64,000 nt of DNA, from assembly GCA_934591705.1 (NCBI GenBank), contig CAKTPM010000005.1, positions 1-64,000 of the forward strand, written 5' to 3'. The DNA comes from an uncultured Oscillospiraceae bacterium. Lineage in GTDB: Bacteria > Bacillota > Clostridia > Oscillospirales > Oscillospiraceae. Position 1 is the stretch's first letter. The number at the start of each line of letters is the position of its first letter. Under the pieces are notes generated by a model. The model made no database searches. It was not told the origin of the DNA and saw only the letters and a program-made list of their open reading frames with translations. The position numbers were made by a program, and so were the translations under genes. Shown here in pieces: positions 25,996 through 34,590 of the stretch.

Positions 25996-26030
25996 TGGAA
26001 AAAGCGGGCCTCCCCGGGGGAGGCCCGCTT
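25996..26030 (-). terminator. Intrinsic terminator after ispA
   Basis: Stem AAGCGGGCCTCCCC/GGGGAGGCCCGCTT (26002-26030) followed on the minus strand by a short U-run, seven bases after the ispA stop. Confidence 0.85.
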
Positions 26031-26036
26031 GGTGAT

Positions 26037-26906
26037 TTACTTGTCCCGCCGGACCATACTGTCCGCCAGGGCGAAGAGAAAATCGTGATCCGGCCACAGG
26101 GCCACCTCCGCCTTGGCCCGCTGGGAGCATTCCAGCACCTTGTCCTGGCAGGCGTCCATGCCCAGGAGGTCCACCATGGTGACCTTGCCCTCCTGGCGGT
26201 CCGAGCCGATGGGCTTGCCGAACACCGCCTGATCCCCCACCACATCCAAGATGTCGTCCCGGAGCTGGAAGCCCAGGCCGATATGGTCGGCATAGCTGAC
26301 GGCCTGGCGGCGCATGGCGGCGTTCATCCGGGAGGCAACGCAGCCCAGCTCCGCCGCGGCGGAGATCATCACGCCGGTCTTCAGGCGGTTGCGCTGCAGA
26401 ATGCCCGGCTCCTGCGTCACGCTGCAGAGGGTGTCCAGCACCTGCCCGGCCACCATACCGTCAGCTCCGCTGGCTCTTGCCAGCACCTGCACCGCCTCGA
26501 TGCGGCTCTCGGCGGTCATCATCGGTGCCTTGGCAATGAGTCGGAATGCCTCCGGCTGCAGGGCGTCTCCGGCCAGGATGGCCAGGGTCTCGCCGTATTT
26601 CTTATGGCAGGTGGGCTGGCCCCGGCGGAGGTCATCATCGTCCATGCAGGGCAGATCGTCGTGGATGAGACTGTAGTTGTGCACCAGCTCCAGGGCGCAG
26701 GCATAGGGCAGGGCCAGGCGCCAGTCGCTGCCGCCCTGCCGGGCCATCTCCAGGGTCAGCACCGGGCGGATGCGCTTTCCCCCCGCCAGGACGCTGTAGC
26801 GCATGGCCTCGTAGAGCCGGCCATAGCCAGTATCGCCCTGAAAGAGGCCCTGCAAATATTTCTCCACCGCCTCCTGATAGGCGGCGTATTGCTGCTTAAA
26901 ATCCAT
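26037..26906 (-). CDS. ispA: Polyprenyl (farnesyl) diphosphate synthase
   Basis: 289 residues from the ATG at 26906, overlapping the xseB stop; a GTG directly before it (26909) is an alternative. First aspartate-rich motif DDLPCMDDDDLRRGQ at about residues 83-97, second LRDDILDVVGD in the C-terminal half, and a GGKRIRP substrate-binding segment. Condenses isopentenyl diphosphate with allylic diphosphates, probably to C15. Adjacent xseA-xseB is the usual Firmicutes arrangement. Confidence 0.93.
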   Translation of the reverse strand: MDFKQQYAAYQEAVEKYLQGLFQGDTGYGRLYEAMRYSVLAGGKRIRPVLTLEMARQGGSDWRLALPYACALELVHNYSLIHDDLPCMDDDDLRRGQPTCHKKYGETLAILAGDALQPEAFRLIAKAPMMTAESRIEAVQVLARASGADGMVAGQVLDTLCSVTQEPGILQRNRLKTGVMISAAAELGCVASRMNAAMRRQAVSYADHIGLGFQLRDDILDVVGDQAVFGKPIGSDRQEGKVTMVDLLGMDACQDKVLECSQRAKAEVALWPDHDFLFALADSMVRRDK

Positions 26907-27136
26907 CACGCTTCCTCGTCTAAGAAATTGGTTTCCACCGGTGCCCCGTCGGCGCCCTTCATGAGCTTCACCACCTGCTGCTCGGCGCTCTCCAGCTCCC
27001 GGCGGCAGTCGCCCACCAGGCCGGTGCCCTCCTCAAAGAGCTGCAAGCTCTCGCCCAGGAGGGCATCGCCCTTTTCCAGCTTGGCCACGATCTCCTCCAG
27101 ACGCTTCATCTTTTCTTCAAAGGTCATGTTTCCCAT
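26906..27136 (-). CDS. xseB: Exodeoxyribonuclease VII small subunit
   Basis: 76 residues from ATG 27136, seven bases after AAAGGAG; an ATG at 27142 overlaps the xseA stop but is too close to the ribosome site. The helical family motif MTFEEKMKRLEEIVAKLEKGD starts the conserved part (key residues FEE and LE-IV-LE-G). Partner of XseA. Confidence 0.93.
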   Translation of the reverse strand: MGNMTFEEKMKRLEEIVAKLEKGDALLGESLQLFEEGTGLVGDCRRELESAEQQVVKLMKGADGAPVETNFLDEEA

Positions 27137-27138
27137 AT

Positions 27139-28344
27139 TCATTCTCCTTTATTCTCCACGGTGCAGCCCAGGACACCCTGCCCCAGCTGCAGGCGAATGT
27201 GCTGCCCGGTCTCCACCTGGGCGGCGCTTTTGATCACAGTGCCGTCCCGGGTCTGGGCCATGGCGTAGCCCCGGGCCAGCACCTTCAGCGGTGAGAGGGC
27301 GTCCAGGGCGGCGGTAAGCTGGGCAAAGCGCCGGTGCTCTTTTTCCACCCGGCTCTGCCCCAGGAGGGCCAGGCGGCTGTGGAGCTTGTCCAGCAGCAGG
27401 CCCTTGTCCTGCAAAAAGGCGGTGGGGTCCTGGAGCACCCGCTTTTCCGAGAGCATCTGCAGGTGCTTTTGCGCCTGCACAAGGCGGCTGCGCTGTGCCT
27501 GCAGCATCCGGCCCCGGTATTGCTCCACGCTCTGGAGCACCCCGGCGCGGTCCGGCACCGCCAGCTCCGCCGCGTTGGAGGGGGTGGAGGCCCGGACATC
27601 CGCCACAAAATCGGCGATGGTCACATCCGGCTCGTGGCCCACGGCGGAGATCACCGGGATCTCAGAGTCATAGATGGCCCGGGCCACCCGCTCGTCATTA
27701 AAGGCCCACAGATCCTCGATGGAGCCGCCGCCCCGGCCGGTGATGAGCACATCCGCCAGCTGCCAGCGGTTGGCATAGCGGATGGCGCCCACGATCTCCG
27801 GCGGTGCCTCCAGGCCCTGGACCCGCACCGGCAAAAGCAGCACCTTGGCGACGGGATACCGGGCCCGGAGAATGCGGATCATGTCGTGGACCGCCGCGCC
27901 GGCGGAGCTGGTGACGATGGCGATGCGCCGGGGATACCGGGGCAGGGGCTTTTTATGGGCGGGATCGAAGAGGCCCTCCTGACGCAGCTTTTCCTTCAGC
28001 TGCTCAAAGGCCACATAGAGGTCGCCGATGCCGTCGGCATGGAGAGCGGTGCAGTAGAGCTGATAGGCCCCGTCCCGGGGATAGACGCTGATGCGCCCCG
28101 AGGCGATGACCTTCATGCCGCTCTCCGGACGGAAGGCAAGGCGGGCGGCGGCGCCCCGGAACATCACGCACCGCAGAGCGCACTCGCCGTCCTTAAGGGT
28201 GAAATAGTGGTGCCCGGAGGGGTAGATCTTATAGTTGCTCAGCTCGCCGCGGATCATAATGTCCTGCAGCGGCGGCACCTCCTCTAAGAGGCCCTTGATC
28301 AGATGGTTTACTTCTGTTACGGAAAAAATATGCGGCTCATCCAC
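27139..28344 (-). CDS. xseA: Exodeoxyribonuclease VII large subunit
   Basis: 401 residues from a GTG at 28344 preceded by AAGGAGGT. The N-terminal OB-fold (about 1-100: MIRGELSNYK, HHYFTLKD, CVMFRG) is followed by the catalytic domain with PRRIAIVTS, DVLITGRGGGS and AVGHEPDVTIADFVAD. Degrades single-stranded DNA to short oligonucleotides together with XseB, encoded next. Confidence 0.95.
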   Translation of the reverse strand: MDEPHIFSVTEVNHLIKGLLEEVPPLQDIMIRGELSNYKIYPSGHHYFTLKDGECALRCVMFRGAAARLAFRPESGMKVIASGRISVYPRDGAYQLYCTALHADGIGDLYVAFEQLKEKLRQEGLFDPAHKKPLPRYPRRIAIVTSSAGAAVHDMIRILRARYPVAKVLLLPVRVQGLEAPPEIVGAIRYANRWQLADVLITGRGGGSIEDLWAFNDERVARAIYDSEIPVISAVGHEPDVTIADFVADVRASTPSNAAELAVPDRAGVLQSVEQYRGRMLQAQRSRLVQAQKHLQMLSEKRVLQDPTAFLQDKGLLLDKLHSRLALLGQSRVEKEHRRFAQLTAALDALSPLKVLARGYAMAQTRDGTVIKSAAQVETGQHIRLQLGQGVLGCTVENKGE

Positions 28345-28365
28345 GAGAGCACCTCCTTTGCATGG

Positions 28366-28396
28366 GAAAAAGGCAGAGCCATGGGCGGCTCTGCCT
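28366..28396 (-). terminator. Intrinsic terminator after nusB
   Basis: Stem AGGCAGAGCC/GGCTCTGCCT (28371-28396) with a U-run on the minus strand, lying between the nusB stop and the xseA start. Confidence 0.75.
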
Positions 28397-28403
28397 GATG
28401 GTC

Positions 28404-28853
28404 TTATTCCTTGATCTCGTCCCGCAGGAAGCTGCCGAGAATGCCGTTGATGAACTTCACCACCTCCGGCTCTTCGTACCTCTTGGCGATCTCCACGGCC
28501 TCGTTGATGGCAACGCCGTGGGGGATATCCGGCATGTACATGATCTCGAACATGGCCACCCGCATGATGGCGGCGGCCACCAGGGAGATGCGCTGGAAGC
28601 GCCAGTTCTTGGCGTATTTCTCGATGTATTCATCCAGCTCCGCCGCGTGCTCGGCTACGCCGGACACCAGCCGGCGGATATACTCCATCTGATTTTGATC
28701 GGGGAGCTCGGCATAGATGCCGCACTCCGCCGAAAGGTCGGCAAAGTTCTCCTCCGTGAGCTGCTCGCTGAGGAAGCTCTCCGTATCCAGGTCGGTGTAG
28801 CTCAGGGCATAGGCCATGTGCGTGGCGATCTCTCTTGCAGTACTGCGTGTCAT
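28404..28853 (-). CDS. nusB: Transcription antitermination protein NusB
   Basis: 149 residues, all helical. Begins MTRSTAREIATHMAYAL (the family's arginine-rich RNA-binding start) and ends with VAINEAVEIAKRYEE and KFINGILG, the NusB signature. Binds boxA RNA with NusE in rRNA antitermination. Follows asp23 by 20 bases, a common Clostridia pairing. Confidence 0.95.
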   Translation of the reverse strand: MTRSTAREIATHMAYALSYTDLDTESFLSEQLTEENFADLSAECGIYAELPDQNQMEYIRRLVSGVAEHAAELDEYIEKYAKNWRFQRISLVAAAIMRVAMFEIMYMPDIPHGVAINEAVEIAKRYEEPEVVKFINGILGSFLRDEIKE

Positions 28854-28873
28854 TCTCTTCTTCCCCGATCTCT

Positions 28874-29242
28874 TTAGTTGAAGCTGATACCGCCCACATG
28901 GACATTGACCTTGCCGATCTTAAGTCCCGTCATGCCCTCCAGGGCGGCGTACACGGCGTTTTGCACCTTCTTGCCCACATCGCCCACATTGCAGCCATAG
29001 CGCACCAGGATGCACACGGTGAGCACGGCGGCGCCGTCCTCCCCCTTCTCCAGGCGGATGCCCTTGGCCGCCAGCTTTTTGTTTTTCACGCTCACCAGAT
29101 CCGCCACATTGCCGTTGCTCAGGCCGCTGACGCCCTCGATCTCCATGGCGGCGCCGGCCGCAATAGAGCCGACGACCTCATCGGCGATCTGGATGGAGCC
29201 CAGCTCCTCTTTATATGTCATGTATTCACGGTTATCCGCCAT
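28874..29242 (-). CDS. Asp23/Gls24 family envelope protein
   Basis: 122 residues. The Asp23 family region starts GSIQIADEVVGSIAAGAAMEIEGV and continues VCILVRYGCNVGDVGKKVQNAV. These proteins associate with the cytoplasmic membrane and are linked to envelope stress. Preceded by its own promoter and an AAGGAGAA site; probably cotranscribed with nusB. Confidence 0.93.
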   Translation of the reverse strand: MADNREYMTYKEELGSIQIADEVVGSIAAGAAMEIEGVSGLSNGNVADLVSVKNKKLAAKGIRLEKGEDGAAVLTVCILVRYGCNVGDVGKKVQNAVYAALEGMTGLKIGKVNVHVGGISFN

Positions 29243-29294
29243 AGGACATTCTCCTTATCCGTTTCATTCGTGTCGGTTTTCATTCGTACCTCAC

Positions 29295-29323
29295 AGTATA
29301 CCATTTCCTTCACGAAATTACAA
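29295..29323 (-). promoter_or_regulatory. SigmaA promoter for asp23-nusB
   Basis: -35 TTGTAA (29318-29323), 17-base spacer, -10 TATACT (29295-29300), about 50 bases before the asp23 start, in the gap after spoIIIAH. Confidence 0.75.
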
Positions 29324-29326
29324 CCG

Positions 29327-29863
29327 TTAATTTGCCTCCATGATCTTGATCTGGTTGGGGGTATAGGCGGTTTCGCTGACCACGATGTCCTTGATGCGGG
29401 CGGCGTCCACCTCATCGAGGCCATCCGGGTCGGAGACCACCACGCTGCAGGAGTCCACACCCATAAACACCACACAGTCGGCATAGCCCTTGGCGGTGAC
29501 CAAGCTCTCGATCTGGGACTCGGCCACGGTATAGCCCGCCAGCACCTGCAGGGTGCGGGAGGCCTCGTTGAGCACATCCTCGGCGGCATTTTCGTCGGTC
29601 TCCGCCTGCTGCAGCAGGCTGATGGCGCTGTCCCGGGCCTGCTGGCGGTTGAGCCGGGCCGTGGCGAAGTAGTCGTCCTCCGGGGCAGGCGTCTGCGGGT
29701 TGGTTTCGTCCTTCACCAGGGTCGCCTCGCCCAGGATCTTGCCGCTCTCGGCCACATTGCCGGCATACCTCCAGTTGAGATACACCGATGCCCCCACCAG
29801 CACCAGCACGCCCAGCACCACGGCATGCCGTTTCCAGTTCTTCCACAATGCGATTTTTTTCAT
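29327..29863 (-). CDS. spoIIIAH: Stage III sporulation protein AH
   Basis: 178 residues. One N-terminal transmembrane helix (about 13-30) and a C-terminal YscJ/FliF-like ring domain (about 85-178: YFATARLNRQQARDSAISLLQQ, VTAKGYADCVVFM, VVSETAYTPNQIKIMEA). SpoIIIAH in the mother-cell membrane docks with forespore SpoIIQ to form the feeding-tube channel. Last gene of the eight-gene spoIIIA operon. Confidence 0.95.
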   Translation of the reverse strand: MKKIALWKNWKRHAVVLGVLVLVGASVYLNWRYAGNVAESGKILGEATLVKDETNPQTPAPEDDYFATARLNRQQARDSAISLLQQAETDENAAEDVLNEASRTLQVLAGYTVAESQIESLVTAKGYADCVVFMGVDSCSVVVSDPDGLDEVDAARIKDIVVSETAYTPNQIKIMEAN

Positions 29864-29894
29864 GTCCTTCCTCCTGCTTTATTTTTTTAATGCT

Positions 29895-30392
29895 TTATGA
29901 CTGCCATTGCACAACGGTGATCCTGTCGCTGCCCAGACCCGTCAGCACCGAGACCGTTTTGACCACCTGCAGGCGCACCTGGGGATCCGCCGCCCCCTCG
30001 CAGGTGACCACGGCCCCCCGGTAGGTGGGGTAGAGCTCCTCCGTGACCACCACCTCCTGGCAGCCGCTGCCCCGGGGGAGGGTCACCACCTGGGATTGGC
30101 TCTTTTCCTCCTCCTGCCGCCGGGTATCGCTCTGGTCCCGGGCCAGCGTGAGGCGAGAGGAGCTCTGGAGTGTCAGCATCACCCGGACACGCCCCACCCC
30201 CGCCGTATGGCGCAGCAGCTCCTCCATCCGCCTCTCCGTTTGCTCGGCGGCGCAGGCGGTATTCTCCTTCTTTTCGCCGCCGGTCCCCTGGGACTTGCCG
30301 GAGGGAAGCAGCAGCAGCAAAATGCCGGCCAACAGGATCAAAAGGGCCAGCTTCCCCTTCTTCAGCGCACCGATGAGTTTTTCCCTGTTCAT
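29895..30392 (-). CDS. spoIIIAG: Stage III sporulation protein AG
   Basis: 165 residues from ATG 30392. Short N-terminus, one transmembrane helix (about 14-30), then a ring-forming domain: ERRMEELLRHTAGVGRVRVMLTL and a C-terminal GAADPQVRLQVVKTVSVLTGL. Forms the large periplasmic ring of the SpoIIIA-SpoIIQ complex. Three bases after spoIIIAF. Confidence 0.94.
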   Translation of the reverse strand: MNREKLIGALKKGKLALLILLAGILLLLLPSGKSQGTGGEKKENTACAAEQTERRMEELLRHTAGVGRVRVMLTLQSSSRLTLARDQSDTRRQEEEKSQSQVVTLPRGSGCQEVVVTEELYPTYRGAVVTCEGAADPQVRLQVVKTVSVLTGLGSDRITVVQWQS

Positions 30393-30394
30393 GC

Positions 30395-30868
30395 TCAGCC
30401 CCCCTGCCAGCTCTGCCGCTCCGCGGGGATGCCCAGCTCCTTCGCGATGCGCCGCGACAGGCCCGGATGATAGGATATATCCAGTGTCACGGCATCGGGA
30501 AGGGGCAGACCGTTCTCCTCCCGGCACCGAACCTCGGCCCGGCAGGTAAGCCCCAGCTCTTCGGCTGTTTTTGCAATATATGCGCCTGCCTCCCGCTGTA
30601 TGAGTTCCTCTTGAGCCAGATAGTTTTCCCGGCGATAGTCCTCCGCCCGCTCCTCCGCCGTGATGCCCGTGCCGATGCCGGCGAGATGCCCTCCCAGGGC
30701 CCGGAGCTCCCCGCCGGTCAGGGGCTGCAGGAGCACCAGCACCATGGTAAGGCCGCTGAGCAGCCGCCCCAGGGCGGCAAAGGCGCCCTGGGGCATCACG
30801 CTCTGCAGCAGGGAGATCACCAGGGCCGCCGCCAGGACTCCCAAGAGCCACATGCGAAGAGCCGTCAT
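30395..30868 (-). CDS. spoIIIAF: Stage III sporulation protein AF
   Basis: 157 residues. Two N-terminal hydrophobic helices (about 7-50, including LGRLLSGLTMVLVLLQPL) and a soluble C-terminal domain with LDISYHPGL. Overlaps spoIIIAE (ATGA). Component of the sporulation channel complex. Confidence 0.92.
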   Translation of the reverse strand: MTALRMWLLGVLAAALVISLLQSVMPQGAFAALGRLLSGLTMVLVLLQPLTGGELRALGGHLAGIGTGITAEERAEDYRRENYLAQEELIQREAGAYIAKTAEELGLTCRAEVRCREENGLPLPDAVTLDISYHPGLSRRIAKELGIPAERQSWQGG

Positions 30869-31935
30869 GCCGTCACCACCGATACGCAGGAGGCGATGGA
30901 GATCAAAAGCAGCAGGGCGCAGCTCCCGGTCATGCCCAGCACCAGACCGAAGGCATCCCCCAGGCGGCTCATATACTCCCGCAGCCGCTCGCCGCCCAAA
31001 AGACCGCAGAGGAAGGCCGCGGCCTTATAGAGCAGGTACTGCACCGCCATGGTAAGAAAGGGCGTAAGACAGCAGCCCAGCACCGCCAGCATCCCTGCGG
31101 CGCCCAGGGCGCCCTTCAGGAGCCCCGCGCTGTGCAGAACGCTGTCCGCCGCGTCGGATACGATGCCCCCCACCACCGGCACCGCGGCGGAGATCGCGCT
31201 GCGGGTCAGCCGCAGAGTCAGGGAATCCGCCGAGGCAGCGCCGGCGCCGCAGAGCGTGAGATAGCCGGTAAAAAGCAGAAGAAAACCGGTCAAAAGCCAA
31301 GTCACCGCCTTTTTTACGCCCCCTGCCAGCTCCCCCAGGTGCTGCCGGGGCAGCATGGCGCCCGCCGCGGACAGGGCGATGAAATAGTAGGTCAGGGGCA
31401 GAAGATAGCTGTTGATGAGCCAGATGAGCACATCGGAAAAGAGGATGGTAGCGGTCTCGTGGACCCCGGCGGAGAGGAGGCCGCCCCCGGCTGCCACCGC
31501 CGCTGCCAGGGTTGGCAAAAGGGCCCGGGAGAATACATGCAGCTCCTCCACGGTCCGGGCCCCCAGGCCGATCATGCTCTCCAGCTTCTCCGCCGATACC
31601 ACCGTCAGGCACAGCACGCCGGCCATGTCCACATAGTCCCGGTTGGCCGAGACCCCGGTGAAGATGCCCTCCGCGGTGGTGCACACCGCGCAGATGCCCA
31701 GCAGTACCCCGGCGCTGCGCAGGCCCCGGCGCAGATAGTCCGGCAGCAGCGCCTGCAGCTTCTCCCCTATGATCCGCAGGCCCCGGGAAAAATCGGAGCT
31801 CTCCTCTCCCAGCTCCTCTATCACCTCCGCCGCCTCCGGGGGCAAGGCGTCAGCCACCTCTGGAGGCAGCGACGCGCCGGCGCGGCAGGGCGCGAGCAAC
31901 AACAGCAGCAGCAAAAGCAGGCAAAATCTTTTCAT
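30865..31935 (-). CDS. spoIIIAE: Stage III sporulation protein AE
   Basis: 356 residues from ATG 31935, overlapping spoIIIAD. A signal-like N-terminus (leucine run at 5-15) is followed by seven or so membrane helices, with LCLTVVSAEKLESMIGLGA and AAVPVVGGIVSDAADSVL as family-typical stretches. The main polytopic subunit of the SpoIIIA channel. Confidence 0.93.
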   Translation of the reverse strand: MKRFCLLLLLLLLLAPCRAGASLPPEVADALPPEAAEVIEELGEESSDFSRGLRIIGEKLQALLPDYLRRGLRSAGVLLGICAVCTTAEGIFTGVSANRDYVDMAGVLCLTVVSAEKLESMIGLGARTVEELHVFSRALLPTLAAAVAAGGGLLSAGVHETATILFSDVLIWLINSYLLPLTYYFIALSAAGAMLPRQHLGELAGGVKKAVTWLLTGFLLLFTGYLTLCGAGAASADSLTLRLTRSAISAAVPVVGGIVSDAADSVLHSAGLLKGALGAAGMLAVLGCCLTPFLTMAVQYLLYKAAAFLCGLLGGERLREYMSRLGDAFGLVLGMTGSCALLLLISIASCVSVVTA

Positions 31936-32318
31936 AGCAGTTTCGTAAAAAGCTCCCACACCTCCTGCAGCAGCGGCGCAGCCGCCATAAGCCCCGCCAG
32001 GATCCCGGCAAGCTCCGTCACCGCCGCAGGCGTTCCCGCGCCGCCGTCCCGGCAAAGCTCCGCTCCCAGGCGGCACACCAGGGCGATGAGCGCCACCTTG
32101 CACAGGGGCAAAAACCAGCTCTCCTCCAGGCCCCCTGCCGCCAAAATCCCCCGGGCCAGATCCCAGAGCTCCCCCAGGCGCCGGCCCAGCAAAAGGCCCG
32201 CCGCCAGGCACAGCCCCAGGGAGATACACAGCGCCGCGGCCGGCTCCGTTCCCTTCAAAAGCAGCGTCAGCACGGTGCACAAAAGGCACACCGCCGCCAC
32301 CTGAAACGCCCCCTCCAT
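31932..32318 (-). CDS. spoIIIAD: Stage III sporulation protein AD
   Basis: 128 residues from the ATG at 32318, overlapping the spoIIIAC stop; a GTG just before (32321) is an alternative. Strongly hydrophobic, with a CLLCTVLTLLLKGTEPAAAL N-terminal helix. Small membrane subunit of the SpoIIIA complex. Confidence 0.92.
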   Translation of the reverse strand: MEGAFQVAAVCLLCTVLTLLLKGTEPAAALCISLGLCLAAGLLLGRRLGELWDLARGILAAGGLEESWFLPLCKVALIALVCRLGAELCRDGGAGTPAAVTELAGILAGLMAAAPLLQEVWELFTKLL

Positions 32319-32512
32319 CACAGGGCAAACAAGCTCTTGACCATGGAAAAGAGGTCGGCGATCTGCTGCAGGAGGATCATCAGCACCACCACCAGGCCCG
32401 CCAGCGTGGTCAAAAGCGCCTGCTCGTCCCGTCCGGAGCGGACAAGGATCAAATTCAGCACAGCCACCAGGATCCCGATGGCCGCGATCTTAAAAATCAG
32501 TTCAACATCCAT
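32318..32512 (-). CDS. spoIIIAC: Stage III sporulation protein AC
   Basis: 64 residues, two transmembrane helices (IAAIGILVAVLNLILV and LTTLAGLVVVLMILLQQIADL). Length and layout match SpoIIIAC. Sits between spoIIIAB and spoIIIAD. Confidence 0.93.
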   Translation of the reverse strand: MDVELIFKIAAIGILVAVLNLILVRSGRDEQALLTTLAGLVVVLMILLQQIADLFSMVKSLFAL

Positions 32513-32521
32513 GCTCCATCC

Positions 32522-33004
32522 TCATAGCAGCAGGATCAGCAGCACCGCCGCGCCGCTGCACACCACCGCAAGAAAGGTCTTGTCCTTTTCCTTCCGCCCC
32601 CGGCTCCGGTCCTGCCGCAGCTCCCGGAGCTCCTGAGCCGTACCCAGCAGGCTCTTGACGATGTGCTCTGCATCCCCGGTGAGGTCCGCCCGGAGGATCA
32701 CCTCACCCGCCTCCGGCTCCCAATCGCAAAACACTTGCTTCCATGCACTATGTAAAGCTATATTGCTTTCCAGCATATCACTCAATCTTTCAAACCGCCG
32801 GCCCAGGTGAGGCCGCCGGGAGAGATCCCGAAAGATGTCCGGCAGGCGCCGGCGGCGCCAGCGTATCTCCCCGGCGATGTACTCCAGGGCGGAGATCAGC
32901 GCCGTGAGCGCGGCCCGCTCCCGGGCGACGCTGGCAAAATGCTCCCATACGGTGAGCCCGGCGGCGGAGAGCACCAAGACCGTGCCCAGTATTCTTCCCA
33001 TCAT
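32522..33004 (-). CDS. spoIIIAB: Stage III sporulation protein AB
   Basis: 160 residues from ATG 33004, overlapping the spoIIIAA stop. N-terminal transmembrane helix, a cytoplasmic part with LISALEYIAGEIRWRRRRLPDIF, and a C-terminal membrane anchor (FLAVVCSGAAVLLILLL). Resembles type II secretion GspF-like helices. Confidence 0.92.
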   Translation of the reverse strand: MMGRILGTVLVLSAAGLTVWEHFASVARERAALTALISALEYIAGEIRWRRRRLPDIFRDLSRRPHLGRRFERLSDMLESNIALHSAWKQVFCDWEPEAGEVILRADLTGDAEHIVKSLLGTAQELRELRQDRSRGRKEKDKTFLAVVCSGAAVLLILLL

Positions 33005-33927
33005 GCCAGCTGCTCCACCCGGTAGCGCCGGACGCCTTCCTCCCGGGAGATGATCACCGCCCGGCTGAACAGCCGCGTCCGCAGCAGTCTGCCGAAGAGA
33101 CGCTTTTGCCGCAGCTCCTCCACGGAGGCGCCGTGGACCGTGGCCAAAAGCGCCGCGCCGCAGTGGGCGGCGGCCTCCATGGCCCATATATCCGCCTGGG
33201 CGGTGATCTCGTCCACGGCGATGACCTGGGGATTCATAGACCGCATGAATATCTCCGCGGCAATGGCCTTGGGACAGCCGTCTAAAACATCCGTGTGGCT
33301 GCCCACCTCCAGCTGGGCCGTGCCCCGGTACATCCCGGCTACCTCCCCCCGCTCATCCGCCAGGGCCACCCGCAGGGCACCGTGGGCCTCCGTCCCGTCA
33401 GAGAGGCAGCGCACCAGCTCCCGCAGAAGCGTTGTTTTGCCGCCGCCGGGCGGCGAGAGGAGCAGGGTGCTGCAAAAGCGGTCCTTCTCCCAAAGCGCCG
33501 GCAGAAGGGGCCCGGCAATGCCCCGCTGCTCCCTGCCGATGCGGATGACGGCGGAGGATATCTCCCGGAGGTTGGTGCTCACGCCGCCGCTGATCACGGC
33601 GGTGCCGCACAGGCCCACCCGAAAGCCCCCGGCGGCGGTGAGATACCCCTGGGCCAGTGTCTGGGTCACGGCGTAGCGGGAATAGCCGCTGACAATGTCA
33701 CAGAGCTGCTCTAACTCCCCGGGCAGCACTGTCTGCTGCGGGGCCTGGGGCATGAGGAGCCGCTCCCCCTCCGGCAGCAGCACCGTGGCCGCCCGGCCGC
33801 TGCGCAGGCGTATCTCCTCGGCAAGGGCCTTGCTGTGGTCCGGCAGCTGCCGGGCCGCCGTCTGCCACCGGCCGGGCAGCAGCCGGCAGGCCAGCTCGTA
33901 GCGTGCAATGGGCTCTACCATGTACAT
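33001..33927 (-). CDS. spoIIIAA: Stage III sporulation protein AA (ATPase)
   Basis: 308 residues from ATG 33927; an ATG six bases later (33921) is also possible. AAA-type ATPase with Walker A SPPGGGKTTLLRELVR at about 170-185 and Walker B VIAVDEITAQAD. Motor of the spoIIIA sporulation channel, expressed in the mother cell. First gene of the eight-gene operon. Confidence 0.94.
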   Translation of the reverse strand: MYMVEPIARYELACRLLPGRWQTAARQLPDHSKALAEEIRLRSGRAATVLLPEGERLLMPQAPQQTVLPGELEQLCDIVSGYSRYAVTQTLAQGYLTAAGGFRVGLCGTAVISGGVSTNLREISSAVIRIGREQRGIAGPLLPALWEKDRFCSTLLLSPPGGGKTTLLRELVRCLSDGTEAHGALRVALADERGEVAGMYRGTAQLEVGSHTDVLDGCPKAIAAEIFMRSMNPQVIAVDEITAQADIWAMEAAAHCGAALLATVHGASVEELRQKRLFGRLLRTRLFSRAVIISREEGVRRYRVEQLA

Positions 33928-33944
33928 CACATCCTTACAGACAC

Positions 33945-33973
33945 ACTCTATGAGAGGTTGTCCCGGATTATGA
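33945..33973 (-). promoter_or_regulatory. Possible sigmaE promoter of the spoIIIA operon
   Basis: On the minus strand TCATAA (33968-33973) and CATAGAGT (33945-33952) have the ATA-16-CATA spacing of sigmaE promoters; the -10 departs from CATACANT at one key base. SpoIIIA operons are sigmaE-dependent in Bacillus, which supports the reading. Confidence 0.45.
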
Positions 33974-33988
33974 TAGCGTAAAAGAAGG

Positions 33989-34018
33989 AAATGCCCCGGC
34001 GCGGCGCGCCGGGGCATT
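33989..34018 (-). terminator. Intrinsic terminator after the DUF4364 gene
   Basis: Perfect stem AAATGCCCCGGCGC/GCGCCGGGGCATTT with a pyrimidine-rich tail on the minus strand. It separates the dnaE-DUF4364 operon from spoIIIAA. Confidence 0.85.
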
Positions 34019-34034
34019 TTGCCGATACAATTGT

Positions 34035-34556
34035 TTATCCGCCGTAGAGGGCCGCCAGAATGTCGGAGAACACCTTCTCGGGGTCCTTCTCGAAGCGGGC
34101 CTTCAGATCCTCGGCCATCTGCCGGGTGGCCACCATCAGCTCCAGGTTCATCAGATCCACCTGGGCGTCGCTGAGGTGCAGCTCCACGGTGTAGGTGCCG
34201 TCCTCCCGGGCGTGCACCGTGCCCTTTACCCGGGAGCGCCGCAGCAGCTCCTGGCGGAAATAGGCGATCTCCTTATCCGCCCGCAGCCGCACGGAATAGG
34301 GCAGCGACGGCTCGCAGATGCTGCTGTTGCGCAAGCCCTTGGCGGTGACGCTGTAATTCCCCTCCCCGTCCCGGAACAGGTGCTCCGTTTTCACCAGATC
34401 CGCCAGGCACACCGAGAAGTCGAAGTAGTTGACCCCGGGGTCGATCATGGTCAGCTCCTGGAGGTCCTCCCCGGACACCGGCTCATGGAGCCGGGAGGCG
34501 ATATAGAGTATTAAAAAGCGTATCTCCAGCTTGTCATGGATAAAGCCGGCTGCCAT
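34035..34556 (-). CDS. DUF4364 family protein
   Basis: 173 residues from ATG 34556, eight bases after AAAGGAG. N-terminal winged-helix-like region (KLEIRFLILYIASRLHEPVSGEDLQEL) and a mixed alpha/beta C-terminus (DGTYTVELHLSDAQVDLMNLELMVA). DUF4364 is a conserved Clostridia family of unknown function with a predicted DNA-binding fold. Follows dnaE closely. Confidence 0.88.
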   Translation of the reverse strand: MAAGFIHDKLEIRFLILYIASRLHEPVSGEDLQELTMIDPGVNYFDFSVCLADLVKTEHLFRDGEGNYSVTAKGLRNSSICEPSLPYSVRLRADKEIAYFRQELLRRSRVKGTVHAREDGTYTVELHLSDAQVDLMNLELMVATRQMAEDLKARFEKDPEKVFSDILAALYGG

Positions 34557-34590
34557 AAACATCTCTCCTTTCCATCTCTGAAAAGCCATT